A DNA stretch of 64,000 nt from Pyropia haitanensis (Eukaryota; Rhodophyta; Bangiophyceae; Bangiales; Bangiaceae). The DNA lies in NCBI GenBank assembly GCA_008729055.1, contig SDUX01000008.1, forward strand, positions 682,001 to 746,000. The letters run 5' to 3'. A program made the position numbers and the translations under genes. Each line of letters starts with the position of its first letter. Position 1 is the stretch's first letter. The notes below the pieces were generated by a model that worked only from the letters and a program-made list of their open reading frames with translations, was not told the origin of the DNA and searched no databases. Below are positions 62,318 through 64,000 of this stretch, piece by piece.

Positions 62318-64000
62318 CTAGTCCAGCGCCTCAAGGAGCCCGCCATCCGGCGTCGCCATGGACGTCCAGCCGCCACCGCCGTCGGGCATCGCGGCCGCGC
62401 CGGCAGCACCCACCGCAGCCTCTGCAGCGGCCGCGTCGGCAGCACCTGCGGCAGGCCCTGCAGCGGCTGCGGCTGCACTGGCATCCCCTCCAGCGGCTGC
62501 GGCTACAGCGGCAGTCGCGCCGCGACCCGCGGGAGGAATTGCGCACCCGCGAGTGGGTGACGCCGCGTCTAAGAGGCGCAGCCCGTTACAGGCGGCGGGC
62601 AGTCGCCAGTACACGCCGTCCAGGTTCGCCAGTTCGCGAATCCACGGCTCCCGATGGCCCTCATTCATGCCGCTTGGGTCCACCAGCGGCACTGCCACGC
62701 CGTCGTTCGCACGGAGCCTCAGGTGCTCCCGCACCTTCGTGACCACAAACGCCACGTGACCGAGCAGGCACACAACGGTCTTGCCTGCGGCTCCCGGCGT
62801 CGTCTCCTCAAATAGATGACTGGAGGTGAGGGAGGCAAACATGTTCTCAATCGCCGCTAACAGCGCCTTGTGCGCAAACGCCTCGTTGATGAAGCGGTCG
62901 CCCGTGCGTAGGTACTCAGCGTCCGACCGGGAAAACGTCAGCACCGTCCGCGTGCTGCTCCCATTCACCGGGACTTGCTGGGCCATCCCCGTGCTCTCAT
63001 TGACGTTCGATACAAAGGCCTTTACGGCGGCCTTGCCCAGGTTCTCGTAGAAGTGCGATACGGACCGCTTGAGATAGCGGTAGGCCACCACTGTGGCTGG
63101 TGCCTTGCTGTTCTTCCGCTTCGATGACGGGATGCGCTCGAGCAGCTTGGCGTTGGCCTCCTCCGGGGAGAGACCCAACCGCTCGGCAACCAGCCGCGCG
63201 AGGGTGGCGTTGTGCTCCTCCATAGGCTTGTAAACGTCCCATGCCGTGGTGGCGTGCACAAACTGGTCTTTCAGCACACGCAGCAAGTCCTTCTGTACAG
63301 GTTGCGCCGGCAGTCACATAGAGAATCAACCAAATTGGGCGCAAGACGACCAGACAGCTCAGGTACGATGATGGTGCACAGCAACGTCAGGCATCGTGAG
63401 AGAGAATCCACTCGGACCCCGAAAATAGGGCTTCACTGGCTGGATGCCAAGCGAGATGACCACCCACGTGCAGGCTCCACGCACCGCTAGAGTGCACGCG
63501 CGGCACACATTGCCAAAGAAAAGTGCACCCAAGCAGGCAAACCCAGAAAAACGTACGCGCAACGGAGCAACCCACGCATGTGGATCGTCCACAGGAGCAC
63601 TCTCGTTGTCGTCCGCGTCGTCGTTGGCCGTCACCTTCTCCAGAACTTCGTCGAGTCGCTTCGCTATGTTTGCCATCGTCTGCCGGTCGGCCATGTGAGC
63701 CGCCGTGCTCTGCTCCAGGGCGACTGCCAAGCGGTCAACCTTGGTCATACCAGCAGCTACCTGGCGGGCCAAGTCCGTGGACTGCGCGCGTTGCTCCGTC
63801 AGTGCTCCCCGAACAGTTGCAAAGCTGCGCTTGACCTGCCCCAAGACGTCACGCACGCCAAGCTCCGCATCATCAGCGTCCGCCCGACGCGCAGAGTCAG
63901 CGCTGACAGGTCCTGCAGCAGCGGGGGGGAGTGGAGAGTGCGATCGCGGGCGCGCAGTCAGAGCTCGCGCCGCAGGTTGGCGAGCTCGCGGGCGACGACC
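62318..64000 (-). CDS. Coiled-coil orphan protein, 5' end off the right edge
   Basis: The 3' exon is 63292-62318 and is preceded by a 264-base intron with a GTACGT donor (63556) and a TGTACAG acceptor, joined in phase 0. The upstream exon stays open from 63557 to the window edge, although a CTGCTGCAG acceptor near 63910 may mark its real start. It encodes a helical, coiled-coil-like stretch (VRDVLGQVKRSFATVRGAL, DRQTMANIAKRLDEVLEKV) and an acidic DDADDNESAPVDDP linker. The 3' exon continues with helices (EEHNATLARLVAERLGLSPE, VVAYRYLKRSVSHFYENLG, HKALLAAIENMFASL, KTVVCLLGHVAFVVTKVREH), a VYWRLPAACNGLRLLDAA block and an Ala-rich tail. I recognise no family. A lineage-specific or mobile-element-derived protein is possible. 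Confidence 0.55.

Noticed and set aside
1..64000. CRISPR arrays, bacterial operons, rRNA or tRNA genes
   Set aside because: No spaced direct repeats of CRISPR type, no ribosome-binding-site-led gene strings and no tRNA or rRNA sequence recognised by eye; a tRNA scan program would be decisive for tRNAs.

Overview
The window looks like nuclear DNA of a photosynthetic eukaryote. Most of it is extremely GC-rich, with long C/G homopolymers, GCC/GGC-type triplet runs and proteins full of Ala, Gly and Pro tracts. There are few introns, and the preferred 5' splice site is GTACGT. Two genes encode proteins with plastid/thylakoid-lumen targeting (a lumenal FKBP and a small lumenal protein). Composition and gene style fit a bangialean red alga (Porphyra/Pyropia type); that is inference, not proof.

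Layout, left to right. 1-1382 (minus): 5' part of a gene for an unrecognised, probably nuclear beta-sandwich protein that runs off the left edge. 3341-4114: a G/C-run-flanked foldback element with a 108-bp palindromic unit. 4977-7757 (plus): a two-exon PNUTS-like protein with a TFIIS-N-like domain and an RVxF motif. 7758-15156: a lower-GC island holding a PP4R3/SMEK-like gene relic, a truncated Harbinger transposon with TIRs and a 3-bp target duplication, and a SWIM-finger ORF. 15157-16770 (minus): two-exon orphan gene. 18482-20331 (plus): five-exon thylakoid-lumen FKBP. 20786-23057 (minus): DDHD-domain phospholipase. 25213-27351 (plus): membrane-tethered trypsin-like protease. 28712-35541 (minus): a giant low-complexity protein with winged-helix-like segments and repeated RRxHRxK motifs. 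36862-36966 (minus): an isolated probable C-terminal exon. 40623-43255 (plus): PAN3. 43886-45080 (plus): three-exon small thylakoid-lumen protein. 45625-47373 (minus): SPX-RING ubiquitin ligase. 49500-50256: orphan coding-like segments. 52153-54930 (plus): LARGE/GT49-like glycosyltransferase. 57111-59769 (minus): bHLH-like factor. 62318-64000 (minus): coiled-coil orphan running off the right edge.

The genes are unrelated housekeeping or regulatory genes on both strands, in convergent and divergent pairs. There is no operon-like system. Regulatory themes are phosphatase targeting (PNUTS-like; PP4R3 relic), mRNA deadenylation (PAN3), phosphate sensing (SPX-RING) and transcription (bHLH and two orphan nuclear proteins).

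The most striking pattern is that six genes (giant gene, bHLH, DDHD lipase, PAN3, GT49 and the 15-kb orphan) change reading frame at C/G homopolymers, and every shift has the sign expected if the printed sequence lacks one base in the run. The simplest explanation is systematic homopolymer under-calling. Those genes are therefore annotated as single spans with internal frame changes rather than as pseudogenes.
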